Source: an uncultured Ruminococcus sp. (GTDB lineage: Bacteria > Bacillota > Clostridia > Oscillospirales > Acutalibacteraceae). From it: a DNA stretch of 64,000 nucleotides. Below, one piece after another: positions 17,226 to 25,658 of this stretch. The notes under the pieces are model-generated. The model was given only the letters and a program-made list of their open reading frames with translations, was not told the origin of the DNA and searched no databases. Each line of letters begins with the position of its first letter. The stretch's first letter is position 1. The position numbers were made by a program, and so were the translations under genes. The stretch is taken from the NCBI GenBank assembly GCA_902799245.1, contig CADBZY010000002.1, positions 1 to 64,000 of the forward strand, written 5' to 3'.

Positions 17226-19589
17226 TTGTTTAAAAAAATGTCTGGAATGATTGCGGCCGTGATGGTCATTCTGGTGATTTTGCAGACGGCTATCGTCACA
17301 GTCATGGCTGACAATAATCAATCCAAAAATGCCATCAGGTCAGACTTTTCCGATGCGGTCGATCTTGTCAATGCCATGCAAATCGGTTGGAATCTCGGCA
17401 ATGCTCTTGACAGCATCAACGGTTCAAAGGGCAACAGCGTGAAAAACACCGAAACCTGCTGGGGCAATCCTGTTACCACCAAGCGAATGATTGAAATGGT
17501 GGCCAAGGCAGGTTTCAAAACCGTACGCGTTCCTGTAACCTACTTCGGAAATTCCGATTGGGATGCCAATATTGACAAGGAATGGCTGGATCGCGTTGAG
17601 GAAGTCGTGAACTATGTCCTTGACTGCGATATGTATTGCATTATTAACGTCCATCATGATACCGGTATAGGGGCATGGATTACTCCCGATTCTGACAAAT
17701 ACGAGAGAAGCAGCTACCATATGCGCCATCTTTGGGAACAGATTGCCGAGCGATTCAAGAATTACGACAACCGCCTGATATTTGAAGGCATGAATGAGAT
17801 ATTGAATCGCAATCAGCAATGGACAGCAGCCTCCGCTGAGAATTATCAGAATGTGAATACGCTCAATCAGATTTTTGTGGATACGGTGAGAGCAAGTGGC
17901 GGAAACAACAGCAAAAGATTTTTGATGGTGCCATTGTATGCCGCTATTGTTTCAAAAGAGAATATAGACGGTTTTGTGCTTCCTAAAGACACCATTTCAA
18001 AGCATCTGATTATCAGCTATCATTCCTATGATACCGGTGAAAAAAAGATCAACGAGATTTTTTCTCTTGTCAAGGGTGCTTTTCTTGATAAGGGTGTTCC
18101 GGCTATCCTCGGTGAGTTTGGTATGAGAAACAGTACCAAAGAAGATAACACACAACGCAGAGTGGAATATGTCAACAGAGTTGTAACAGGTGCGAAGGCG
18201 CTGGGCATTACATGTATTTGGTGGGACGATGGCGGACACTTTGCCTCGTCCGACAAGGTGACAAATTATTGTCTGCTGGACAGATATTCCTATCGCTGGT
18301 TTTCTTCGCAAGTGGTAAACCAGCTCATCAGTGCAAGCGCTCCCTCAAACGGCAAGTCCTCCGATACCACTTCATCCAATAAAACGACTACGGCAGCTTC
18401 CACCAAAAAAACTGATGCGTCCCAATCAACAACCAAGAAGGAAGCTGCATCAACGACATCTACAAAGTTAACAACGACTACTACAAGGCCGATTATTACG
18501 CCCTTTGCTCAGGCGTCGGCGGCAGATGATTCCCACACCGACGGAATGTTATTCTCAAACATGACGTCAGGAGTTAAAACAGATATCACGCTTGGCGTTG
18601 GCTGTGAATATGAATTCGTATGCTCTCTGGACAACACCTCCAACTATGGCAATCTCATGCTCTCCAAGGATGGCAAGCGTATCGGATATCGCGTACGTCA
18701 GGAACTCAGTCAGATTTACACGGCATATGGCTATAACAATTTCAAGGTTTCCGATATTGAACCCGGTCATATTTACACGATTTCTCAGAAGGGTGACAAC
18801 ACATACGTTGACGGAAAACTTATCATGCGTAATGTCACGCAGAATTTCAACGAAGGTACACTGACCATCGGTGACTGTCGTATGACATTCTACGGCATGA
18901 CCATCAAGCAGAACGGCAAGGTAACGCACAAGCTGGAGCCTTCAAAGGATAACTCAAATACAACATGCATACTGGATAAGATTACCGGCAAGCAGTATTA
19001 TTCAGAGAGTAGTGTTGCGTATGGATCTTTGTTATCCACTACTACAGAAAAAAATGTTACTACTGTTGCGAAAGAAAAGCATGACAGTTATCCCGTAAAG
19101 GCTTTGTCCTTCCCCAAAATCTGCATGGGAATCGAAACCGACATCAAGCTTGGTGTCAGCAGCAATTATGACATTTCCTTCTCACTTGACAATACCAATA
19201 ATTATGGCAATCTCATGCTGACGCATGACGGCAAGCGCATCGGATATCGTGTGCGCCAGGAGCAGAGTCAGGTGTACACAGCATATGGTTACAACAATTT
19301 TAAAGCGATTAAAATTGTAGCAGGCAAGATGTACACGGTATCGCAGAAGGGCAACGAAACCTATGTTGACGGAAAGCTTATCATGCGTAATGTCACTCAG
19401 AATTTCAATGAGGGAGTACTTACGATCGGTGACTGCCGTATGGATTTCTATGGCATGACGGTGACAGAAGGCAGCAAGATAACGCACAAGCTTGTACCCT
19501 ACGTTGATGAGGTCGATCTGCCCTGTATATTTGACGAAGTAACCGGAAAGCGGTATTATTCAAAATACGATATTAGCTTCATTAAATAA
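17226..19589 (+). CDS. Secreted GH5 glucanase with two duplicated C-terminal modules
   Basis: This 787-residue protein has a signal sequence (about 1-28), a GH5 barrel (about 45-370), a Ser/Thr/Lys linker (about 372-425) and two near-identical modules of about 150 residues. Catalytic landmarks are GWNLGNALD, VRVPVTYF, HHD, GMNE (Glu191), GEFG (Glu297) and CIWWDDGG. The modules (about 449-598 and 635-782) share YGNLML, DGKRIGYRVRQE, TAYGYNNFK, YVDGKLIMRNVTQNFNEG and LTIGDCRM. Each ends like LamG/concanavalin-type domains of clostridial surface and phage proteins (HKL.P...CI.D..TGK.YYS). They may hold the enzyme on its own polysaccharide. TTG 17226 is preferred because GAGGAG lies nine bases upstream; ATG 17217 touches it. 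Confidence 0.87.
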   Translation: MFKKMSGMIAAVMVILVILQTAIVTVMADNNQSKNAIRSDFSDAVDLVNAMQIGWNLGNALDSINGSKGNSVKNTETCWGNPVTTKRMIEMVAKAGFKTVRVPVTYFGNSDWDANIDKEWLDRVEEVVNYVLDCDMYCIINVHHDTGIGAWITPDSDKYERSSYHMRHLWEQIAERFKNYDNRLIFEGMNEILNRNQQWTAASAENYQNVNTLNQIFVDTVRASGGNNSKRFLMVPLYAAIVSKENIDGFVLPKDTISKHLIISYHSYDTGEKKINEIFSLVKGAFLDKGVPAILGEFGMRNSTKEDNTQRRVEYVNRVVTGAKALGITCIWWDDGGHFASSDKVTNYCLLDRYSYRWFSSQVVNQLISASAPSNGKSSDTTSSNKTTTAASTKKTDASQSTTKKEAASTTSTKLTTTTTRPIITPFAQASAADDSHTDGMLFSNMTSGVKTDITLGVGCEYEFVCSLDNTSNYGNLMLSKDGKRIGYRVRQELSQIYTAYGYNNFKVSDIEPGHIYTISQKGDNTYVDGKLIMRNVTQNFNEGTLTIGDCRMTFYGMTIKQNGKVTHKLEPSKDNSNTTCILDKITGKQYYSESSVAYGSLLSTTTEKNVTTVAKEKHDSYPVKALSFPKICMGIETDIKLGVSSNYDISFSLDNTNNYGNLMLTHDGKRIGYRVRQEQSQVYTAYGYNNFKAIKIVAGKMYTVSQKGNETYVDGKLIMRNVTQNFNEGVLTIGDCRMDFYGMTVTEGSKITHKLVPYVDEVDLPCIFDEVTGKRYYSKYDISFIK
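18570..19571 (+). repeat. Tandem duplication of a LamG-like module
   Basis: Two copies start near 18570 and 19128, about 558 bases apart, and encode about 150 residues each. Many runs are identical in protein, including GKRIGYRVRQE and GKLIMRNVTQNFNEG, with moderate synonymous drift. The copies are separated by a short Ser/Thr/Lys-rich linker. This is an internal duplication, older than the near-identical unit repeats in the Wzz-like gene. Confidence 0.85.
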
Positions 19590-19743
19590 TTGTTTTTGTG
19601 CAACTGCTCAGATTCCCCCAACTGTTTTTCTAAAATAAAATCTGTTCTTTGAATGGATATCCAAATTGGTTGTTGAAGAAATGACAGCTTTTGGGCGGGA
19701 GTTTGAGCAGTTATCTTTTGTCTGCAAGTAAGGAGGCGTCTTG

Positions 19744-20817
19744 ATGGAGGATTTAGTAACCGTTATCATACCGGTGTATAATGTAGAATCCTATCTGGCA
19801 AAATGTTTGGACAGTGTTGTGAATCAAACCTATCAAAATCTGCAAATTATTTTGGTGAATGACGGTACAAAGGACAATTCGCTGGAAATTTGTGAGCAGT
19901 ATGCTCACAGTGACAGCCGCATTACCATCATTAACAAGGAAAACGGCGGATTATCCTCTGCCAGAAACAAAGGATTGGAATACGCAGAGGGCGTTTATTG
20001 CTATTTTCTTGACAGTGACGACTATATTGAACTTGACCTGATAGAAAAAGCTGCACGCAAAATGACCGAAGAGAATGCCGATATGGTGATCTTCGGAATG
20101 AAACGTTTTCGTGAAGACAGCGACGAAACAGAGTCATTTGAACTTGGTGATCGTACATATATGCTGTCCAGCCCTAAGCAGCGTTTTGAATTTATTGCCC
20201 GTGAATATTATCAGTATAATGTAGCCTATGAGGTTTGGAATAAACTCTACAAACTGGATATTATCAAAAAAAATAACATGAAGTTTGAGGACAACAATAT
20301 AATCTTTTCGGAGGATGTTTGTTTCTTGTCCTATTATCTCTTTCATGTCAATAAAATCGTCACGATGCATGAAACCTTTTATCATTATCTGATCAGAGGT
20401 TCATCTCTGACCGGCGTAGGGTACAGGGAGCCAAAGGTCAGACAATTCCATTTGTTGCTGAATTATGTGTATCAATATGCGCAGCAATACGACGATGATG
20501 CTCATTATGTCACCAATCACTTTGAGTATATGTATGCTTCTCTGATGCATGATCAGTACAAAAGGTTAAATATCAGCGAACTGCCCGCATTGGTGTCAAG
20601 TGTGGAAGAGGATCCGCTGTTTAAGGAAATGTCGGTGCGAGCTTACCGCAGCAGAGGGCATTTTATTCAATTTTTCGGACTGAAAATGGGAGATTTGTTA
20701 TCGGACGAGAGTTATATTGTATTTCACCGACATCATAAAACAAAAATTTCGATGTCGGTCAAATTGATACAACTGAAGCGAAATATCCGCACAATGTTGA
20801 AAAACCTCAAACGGTGA
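19744..20817 (+). CDS. GT2 family glycosyltransferase (5 of 6)
   Basis: The 357-residue protein has TVIIPVYNVESYLAKCLDS, LVNDGTKDNS, GLSSARNKGL and CYFLDSDDYIE. VWNKLYKLDI and SEDVCFLSYY are acceptor-side motifs. ATG 19744 is preferred over TTG 19741 because AGGAGG then lies seven bases upstream. The 150-base gap after the GH5 gene holds no clear terminator. Confidence 0.88.
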   Translation: MEDLVTVIIPVYNVESYLAKCLDSVVNQTYQNLQIILVNDGTKDNSLEICEQYAHSDSRITIINKENGGLSSARNKGLEYAEGVYCYFLDSDDYIELDLIEKAARKMTEENADMVIFGMKRFREDSDETESFELGDRTYMLSSPKQRFEFIAREYYQYNVAYEVWNKLYKLDIIKKNNMKFEDNNIIFSEDVCFLSYYLFHVNKIVTMHETFYHYLIRGSSLTGVGYREPKVRQFHLLLNYVYQYAQQYDDDAHYVTNHFEYMYASLMHDQYKRLNISELPALVSSVEEDPLFKEMSVRAYRSRGHFIQFFGLKMGDLLSDESYIVFHRHHKTKISMSVKLIQLKRNIRTMLKNLKR

Positions 20818-20865
20818 TGAACCCACAAAATATCATCAAAAAATTGCTGAAAGGCTGATCTGAAT

Positions 20866-21927
20866 ATGAAAATTGGCATTGTTACCGTATATGATTCCGC
20901 AAATTTTGGCTCATACTTGCAGTCATATGCCCTGCACCTGGTTCTCAGTGAAATGGGACATGAAGTGTACTTTATTTCCAATCCCACGCCTGATAAACCG
21001 TACAAGAGGAATTTTTACAAATACCCGGTCAATCGCAACAGCCTGCGTCATCCTGTTTCCGTATGGAGAGAGTATCTGGCTGGCAGGGAAAAATGCAGGA
21101 TTTTCAGCAGCAAATTAAAGAGATTCAATGTGCTGGATTTTTCTCAAGCCGATCAAATGGACAAGATCATATTGGGTAGCGATGAGATTTGGAATGTCAC
21201 AATGCCATATTTTACCAATCCGTTTTTTTACGGGGAAGGTATGCGGAATGTTTACACATATGCGGTAAGCATGGGCAAGGCCACGGCCGATGACTATGCC
21301 GCGTATCCCGGACTGCGGGAGAATATGTCGCGCATTGCGCATCTGCTGGTGCGTGATCAGCATACGGCTGATGTGGTGAAAGAAATGACGGGACATGATT
21401 CCACCGTCGTTTGTGATCCGACCTTTTTAGTGGACGTTGAAAAATTCCATGAAGAACTCAATGATGATTACCTCAAGAATAACCGATATCTGCTGATATA
21501 TTCCTATCCCGGTTATATCACGGATGAATTTAAAAATAATGTCATCTCGTTTGCCAGGGAGAATAACCTGAAGATAGTCAGTGCTTGTTTTTATCTGGAC
21601 TGGTGCGATTACGTGATCAATTGTTCGCAGCTGGAATTCTGCGAAGTGCTGAAACTGGCGGATTATGTGGTAACTACCACCTTCCATGGAAGTATCTTTT
21701 CCATATTGAATCACAAACGTTTTCTCTCGATGCCGTCAGGCATTAAGGTGACGGATATTGTGACCAAACTGGGACTTTCTCATGCGTTAATTGATTCTTC
21801 GTGCGATAGTGAGACGTTTAAACGCAAATTATCTGAGGATGAATACGATTATGAATCAGTGGAACAAAGAATTATGGCCATGCGCAAGCAGGGACTGGAA
21901 GAACTGAGCAAGATTTTACAGCAGTGA
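20866..21927 (+). CDS. Polysaccharide pyruvyl transferase family protein
   Basis: The 353-residue protein matches the polysaccharide pyruvyl transferase family (WcaK/CsaB type). The opening MKIGIVTVYDSANFGSYLQSYAL is typical, with ILGSDEIWN near residue 105, VCDPTFLV near 185 and TTFHGSIFSIL near 265. The enzymes move pyruvate from phosphoenolpyruvate onto a sugar as a ketal, giving the polymer negative charge. The His in FHGS is the conserved family residue. It sits between two GT2 genes, so it most likely decorates the repeat unit before export. Confidence 0.87.
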   Translation: MKIGIVTVYDSANFGSYLQSYALHLVLSEMGHEVYFISNPTPDKPYKRNFYKYPVNRNSLRHPVSVWREYLAGREKCRIFSSKLKRFNVLDFSQADQMDKIILGSDEIWNVTMPYFTNPFFYGEGMRNVYTYAVSMGKATADDYAAYPGLRENMSRIAHLLVRDQHTADVVKEMTGHDSTVVCDPTFLVDVEKFHEELNDDYLKNNRYLLIYSYPGYITDEFKNNVISFARENNLKIVSACFYLDWCDYVINCSQLEFCEVLKLADYVVTTTFHGSIFSILNHKRFLSMPSGIKVTDIVTKLGLSHALIDSSCDSETFKRKLSEDEYDYESVEQRIMAMRKQGLEELSKILQQ

Positions 21928-21941
21928 TGGAGCTAATGCTT

Positions 21942-22898
21942 ATGAAACATGAACTTATCAGTATGATTGTACCCGTCTACAATGTGGAAGCTTATATCAG
22001 AAGGTGTGTGGACAGCATATTGGAGCAGAGCTACAAGCACATTGAAGTGATATTGGTAGATGACGGGACGCCGGATCACAGCGGAACGATTTGCGATGAA
22101 TATGCGGCGTCAGATCCACGTGTCAAGGTTATTCACCAAAAAAACATGGGATTGTCCGAGGCCAGAAACAGCGGCATGCGGGAGGCAACAGGGGAGTATC
22201 TTTGCTTCATTGATTCAGATGACTTTGTACATTGCGATTATTGCAGCGGTTTGCTTCGGTTGATACAGGAATACGATGCTCCTATGGCAGTATGCGGTTA
22301 TGAATTTACAACAGGGGATTCTGTGGAGTGGAGCCAGGAATCGTATGATGTTACTGTAAGAAACCGGGAAGAGGCAATGTATCACCTTATCAACAACGAA
22401 CACACCAATTACGTATGGCTCCGAATGTGCAAAAAGGAACTGTTTGACGGAATCAGATTTGAGCCGGGGCGTCTGTGTGAGGATATTGCTATTATGTACC
22501 AGTTGATAGACCGGTGTAATAAAGTGGTTTATACGGATGCACCCTACTACGGATATTTTGACAACAGCCGTTCGATTGTCAACACCGTGAGCAGTAAGCT
22601 GGAATATCACACAATGCTGGGGTGGTATGAACAGTACCAATTTTGCAAGGAACACTATCCGGAACTTACGGAAAGATGTTTAAAGCAGACTCTTCATTAT
22701 TATTTGTTGGTTTATAGCTATTCTGATTCCATGAAAGATGAGAATCTGCTCAACGCCAGAAAAGCAATCCAAAAGGATAAATGGAATCTATACAAGGTTG
22801 CGGATTTGAAATACAAACTGAAATATTGGGTAGTCACGCTGTTTCCACGAATCATGATTACAAGGAATGCATTGGCTAAAAATTTGAAGAAAGGATAA
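21942..22898 (+). CDS. GT2 family glycosyltransferase (6 of 6)
   Basis: The 318-residue protein begins at ATG 21942, nine bases after GGAG; earlier in-frame starts at 21924, 21927 and 21936 are too close to that site or before it. Motifs are ISMIVPVYNVEAYIRRCVDS, LVDDGTPDHS, GLSEARNSGM and CFIDSDDFV. LCEDIAIMYQ replaces the usual GEDxxF block. The stop overlaps the next start as TAATG. Confidence 0.87.
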   Translation: MKHELISMIVPVYNVEAYIRRCVDSILEQSYKHIEVILVDDGTPDHSGTICDEYAASDPRVKVIHQKNMGLSEARNSGMREATGEYLCFIDSDDFVHCDYCSGLLRLIQEYDAPMAVCGYEFTTGDSVEWSQESYDVTVRNREEAMYHLINNEHTNYVWLRMCKKELFDGIRFEPGRLCEDIAIMYQLIDRCNKVVYTDAPYYGYFDNSRSIVNTVSSKLEYHTMLGWYEQYQFCKEHYPELTERCLKQTLHYYLLVYSYSDSMKDENLLNARKAIQKDKWNLYKVADLKYKLKYWVVTLFPRIMITRNALAKNLKKG

Positions 22899-23803
22899 TG
22901 GGAACGATTATGAGCAAAATCAGTGAAATGCTTCAGAAAATAAAAAGAAAGATTGATGTAGAGGTTAAAAGCAAGTTAAAGATTATGACCTATAAAGACA
23001 CTATTCGTTATATTATTGACAAAAACGCATCTGTGGCTCGATATGGTGACGGAGAGTTTAAGCTTATGGTGGATGGAGAATCGCTGAGATTTCAGCCCTA
23101 CAGCGACGAACTGCGTGCAGCCTTGACAAAGGTGATAGCGGAGCGTCCCGAACATCTGCTGGTATGTATCTCGAGAGCCTTGATGGACGTGAATACCTCT
23201 AAGGAATACAATGAACGCTCCAAGGAATTCTGGAAAAAATGGCGATGGTTTCATCTGCCGGAGACAGTCAGATACATCAGATCCTGCGGTGCAGGTTCCT
23301 ATGTATTTGGCGACACATTGATTACAAGACCGTATATTGACTATGTCAAGTGTGACCGTGCCGAGGTATCATTTAAGATGCTCAGGGAAATCTGGAACGG
23401 AAGAGACGTTCTGATCGTAGAAGGTAACGAGACACGGTTGGGGATAGGGAACGACCTGTTTGACAACGTGTCAAGCATCAAACGCATTATTACGCCGAAT
23501 AAAGACGCGTTTTCCGTTTATGATAAGATTCTGCAATCCGTCAAGAACAACTATAACGGCGAATTGGTGCTGTTGGCACTTGGCCCCACCGCTACGGTAC
23601 TGGCTTCGGATCTGTGCCGTGAGGGCATCCGTGCCATTGACGTGGGGCATATCGACATTGAGTACGAATGGTATTTGATGCAGGCCGATGATAAGACCCA
23701 GATTGAAGGCAAATATGTCAACGAAGTGCATGATGCCTATGATGTACAGGCTTGTACTGACGAAAAGTACCTTGCACAAATCATAGATGAAATCCATAAA
23801 TAA
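22898..23803 (+). CDS. GT-D fold glycosyltransferase (SP_1767/DUF1792 type)
   Basis: The 301-residue protein carries the family signature VARYGDGEFKLM near residue 46, the D-x-E element of the GT-D fold. ESLRFQPY, GDTLITRPYIDY and VLLALGPTATVLASDL, the Rossmann-like donor region, follow. The pneumococcal relative adds glucose to a glycan on a serine-rich adhesin. In an EPS operon a sugar transfer to the repeat unit is more likely. ATG 22898 overlaps the upstream stop; ATG 22910 (GGGA six bases before) is an alternative start. Confidence 0.83.
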   Translation: MGTIMSKISEMLQKIKRKIDVEVKSKLKIMTYKDTIRYIIDKNASVARYGDGEFKLMVDGESLRFQPYSDELRAALTKVIAERPEHLLVCISRALMDVNTSKEYNERSKEFWKKWRWFHLPETVRYIRSCGAGSYVFGDTLITRPYIDYVKCDRAEVSFKMLREIWNGRDVLIVEGNETRLGIGNDLFDNVSSIKRIITPNKDAFSVYDKILQSVKNNYNGELVLLALGPTATVLASDLCREGIRAIDVGHIDIEYEWYLMQADDKTQIEGKYVNEVHDAYDVQACTDEKYLAQIIDEIHK

Positions 23804-23843
23804 TCGTTTTTTTGCGTTTGTTGAAAGATGAGGCGAAGATAAT

Positions 23844-25394
23844 TTGAAAAAAACCAAGCGTATGGCTTACAATATGATAGCTCAAATTATTTCATTTGCA
23901 TTGAATCTGGGAATTAATTTTTTCCTGACTCCGTATGTGGTCACACATGTGAGCAAGGAAATTTACGGATTCGTAAGTCTGGCTTATTCCTTTACCAACT
24001 ATGCCAATATTTTGGTGGTGTCTATCAATGGACTTTTGGCGAGATATATAACTATTAATCTCAGACAGGAAAAATATAAGAGTGCAAATGAGTATTTTTC
24101 ATCAGTAACCATCATTAATGTCATTTTCTCTTTGGTTTTACTGGTTCCGTCGGCATTTCTGATCATTTTTTTGGACAGTGTCATTAATGTTCCTGCCGGA
24201 TTTGTAGTCGATATTAAGATCTTATGGGCTTTTATCTTCATGAGTACGCTGCTCAGTATTGCCACCACCACATTCCATGTGAGTACGTTTGCCGCCAACC
24301 GACTGGATCTGGAAGGCATCAGAAGTATGCAGAGCAATATCATCCGTTGCGTTATGCTCCTGCTGATGTTTGCATTTCTTGCGCCAAATGTGTGGTATGT
24401 AGGATTTACCGCCTTGGTGTGCAATATATACCTCACGTACATTACATACGGGTATTTAAAAACCCTCACGCCGCAACTCAAGCTTGATAAAAAATATTTC
24501 AAGTGGAGTGCTGTAAGGGAGTTATTCATTAACGGTATTTGGAATTCTATTAACCAGCTTGCTACGATATTGCTGGACGGTCTGGATTTGATTATCTGCA
24601 ACGTGTTTATCGGAGCGCTGGGAATGAGTTTGATGTCCTACTCAAAGACCATACCGGTGCAGCTTGCCAGTTTAATTGCGATGGTGGCCAACATTTTTGT
24701 TCCTCAGATGACAGCCATATATGCTGACGGTGACAAGGGAAAATTTATCAAGGAAACCAAGAGCGCTGTCAAAATCTGTTCGTTCCTTTGTTCTGTGCCG
24801 ATCATTGGGTTTATTGTTTTCGGATATTCGTTCTTCAGGTTATGGTTGCCGTCCCTGACAGACGGAGAGATCGCTACCATTCAAACACTTTCACTGCTTA
24901 CCCTTTTGCCCAGTCTATTCAGTATTTTTTCCTATCCGCTGAGCGCTGTGCAAACCATTACCTGCAAGCTGAGACTTCCTGTAATCGTGACCATGGCAAT
25001 AGGCATCATCAATGTAGTGCTTGTGTTTGTATTGCTGAACGTAACAGACATGGGCGTGTTGGCTGTAAAGATTGTCAGCAGCGTTCTTCTGATGTTCAAA
25101 GTGCTGGTATTTACGCCGATGTATGCGGCCAAAAACCTGAATGTAAAGCTGACCGAGTTTTATCCGACGATCCTGCGGGGAACAGTGGCAAACGGCGTAA
25201 TGCTGGGCGTATTTGCCGTGATCGCAAGTTTTTCCGACGTAAATTCCTGGACGAAGCTTGTCATTATGGTCGGCATCTGCGGGGTACTTGGTTATGTGAT
25301 GAACTACGTAATACTGCTGGATAAGAACGAAAAAAACATTATCAAGGGCAAGGCCACAGAACTGATCCATAAAATCAGCCCGAAAAAGGCTTGA
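23844..25394 (+). CDS. Wzx-type polysaccharide flippase
   Basis: The 516-residue protein has about 14 membrane helices and belongs to the MATE/MOP polysaccharide-export superfamily. The N-terminal block NMIAQIISFALNLGINFFLTPYVV and GIWNSINQLATILLDGLDL in the middle are typical. It flips lipid-linked repeat units across the membrane for the Wzy-like polymerase. It starts at TTG 23844 after GAGGCGA and is the last gene of the operon, followed by a terminator 37 bases on. Confidence 0.88.
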   Translation: MKKTKRMAYNMIAQIISFALNLGINFFLTPYVVTHVSKEIYGFVSLAYSFTNYANILVVSINGLLARYITINLRQEKYKSANEYFSSVTIINVIFSLVLLVPSAFLIIFLDSVINVPAGFVVDIKILWAFIFMSTLLSIATTTFHVSTFAANRLDLEGIRSMQSNIIRCVMLLLMFAFLAPNVWYVGFTALVCNIYLTYITYGYLKTLTPQLKLDKKYFKWSAVRELFINGIWNSINQLATILLDGLDLIICNVFIGALGMSLMSYSKTIPVQLASLIAMVANIFVPQMTAIYADGDKGKFIKETKSAVKICSFLCSVPIIGFIVFGYSFFRLWLPSLTDGEIATIQTLSLLTLLPSLFSIFSYPLSAVQTITCKLRLPVIVTMAIGIINVVLVFVLLNVTDMGVLAVKIVSSVLLMFKVLVFTPMYAAKNLNVKLTEFYPTILRGTVANGVMLGVFAVIASFSDVNSWTKLVIMVGICGVLGYVMNYVILLDKNEKNIIKGKATELIHKISPKKA

Positions 25395-25431
25395 AAACGG
25401 ATGATGTAAAAGCTATTCCTGTTAAGTCAAT

Positions 25432-25475
25432 AAAAAACTCTGTCTATCTCATTTTTCAATAGGCAGAGTTTTTTT
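25432..25475 (+). terminator. Terminator of the EPS operon
   Basis: AAAAAACTCTG-T-CTAT pairs with ATAG-G-CAGAGTTTTTT (one wobble), followed by more T. The loop is about 11 bases. It cleanly separates the 17-kb operon from the sensor gene downstream. Confidence 0.88.
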
Positions 25476-25576
25476 ATTGTAAATACCGGAGTGAGAATAA
25501 TATCACTCTGAAAGAGTTATTTTTGTTGCTATCTTATAAAATTATTGATACTTTTTGATGTTTGTGATATTTGGTA

Positions 25577-25605
25577 TTGACTTCACGATGTTATTATGAT
25601 ATAAT
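25577..25605 (+). promoter_or_regulatory. Sigma-A promoter of the EAL sensor gene
   Basis: TTGACT (25577-25582), a 17-base spacer and TATAAT (25600-25605). The start would be near 25612, giving a leader of about 47 bases to TTG 25659. Confidence 0.8.
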
Positions 25606-25658
25606 CTTATAAATAGTCATCATATCAGTATTTATAGATGAAAGCGAGGAATCATAGC

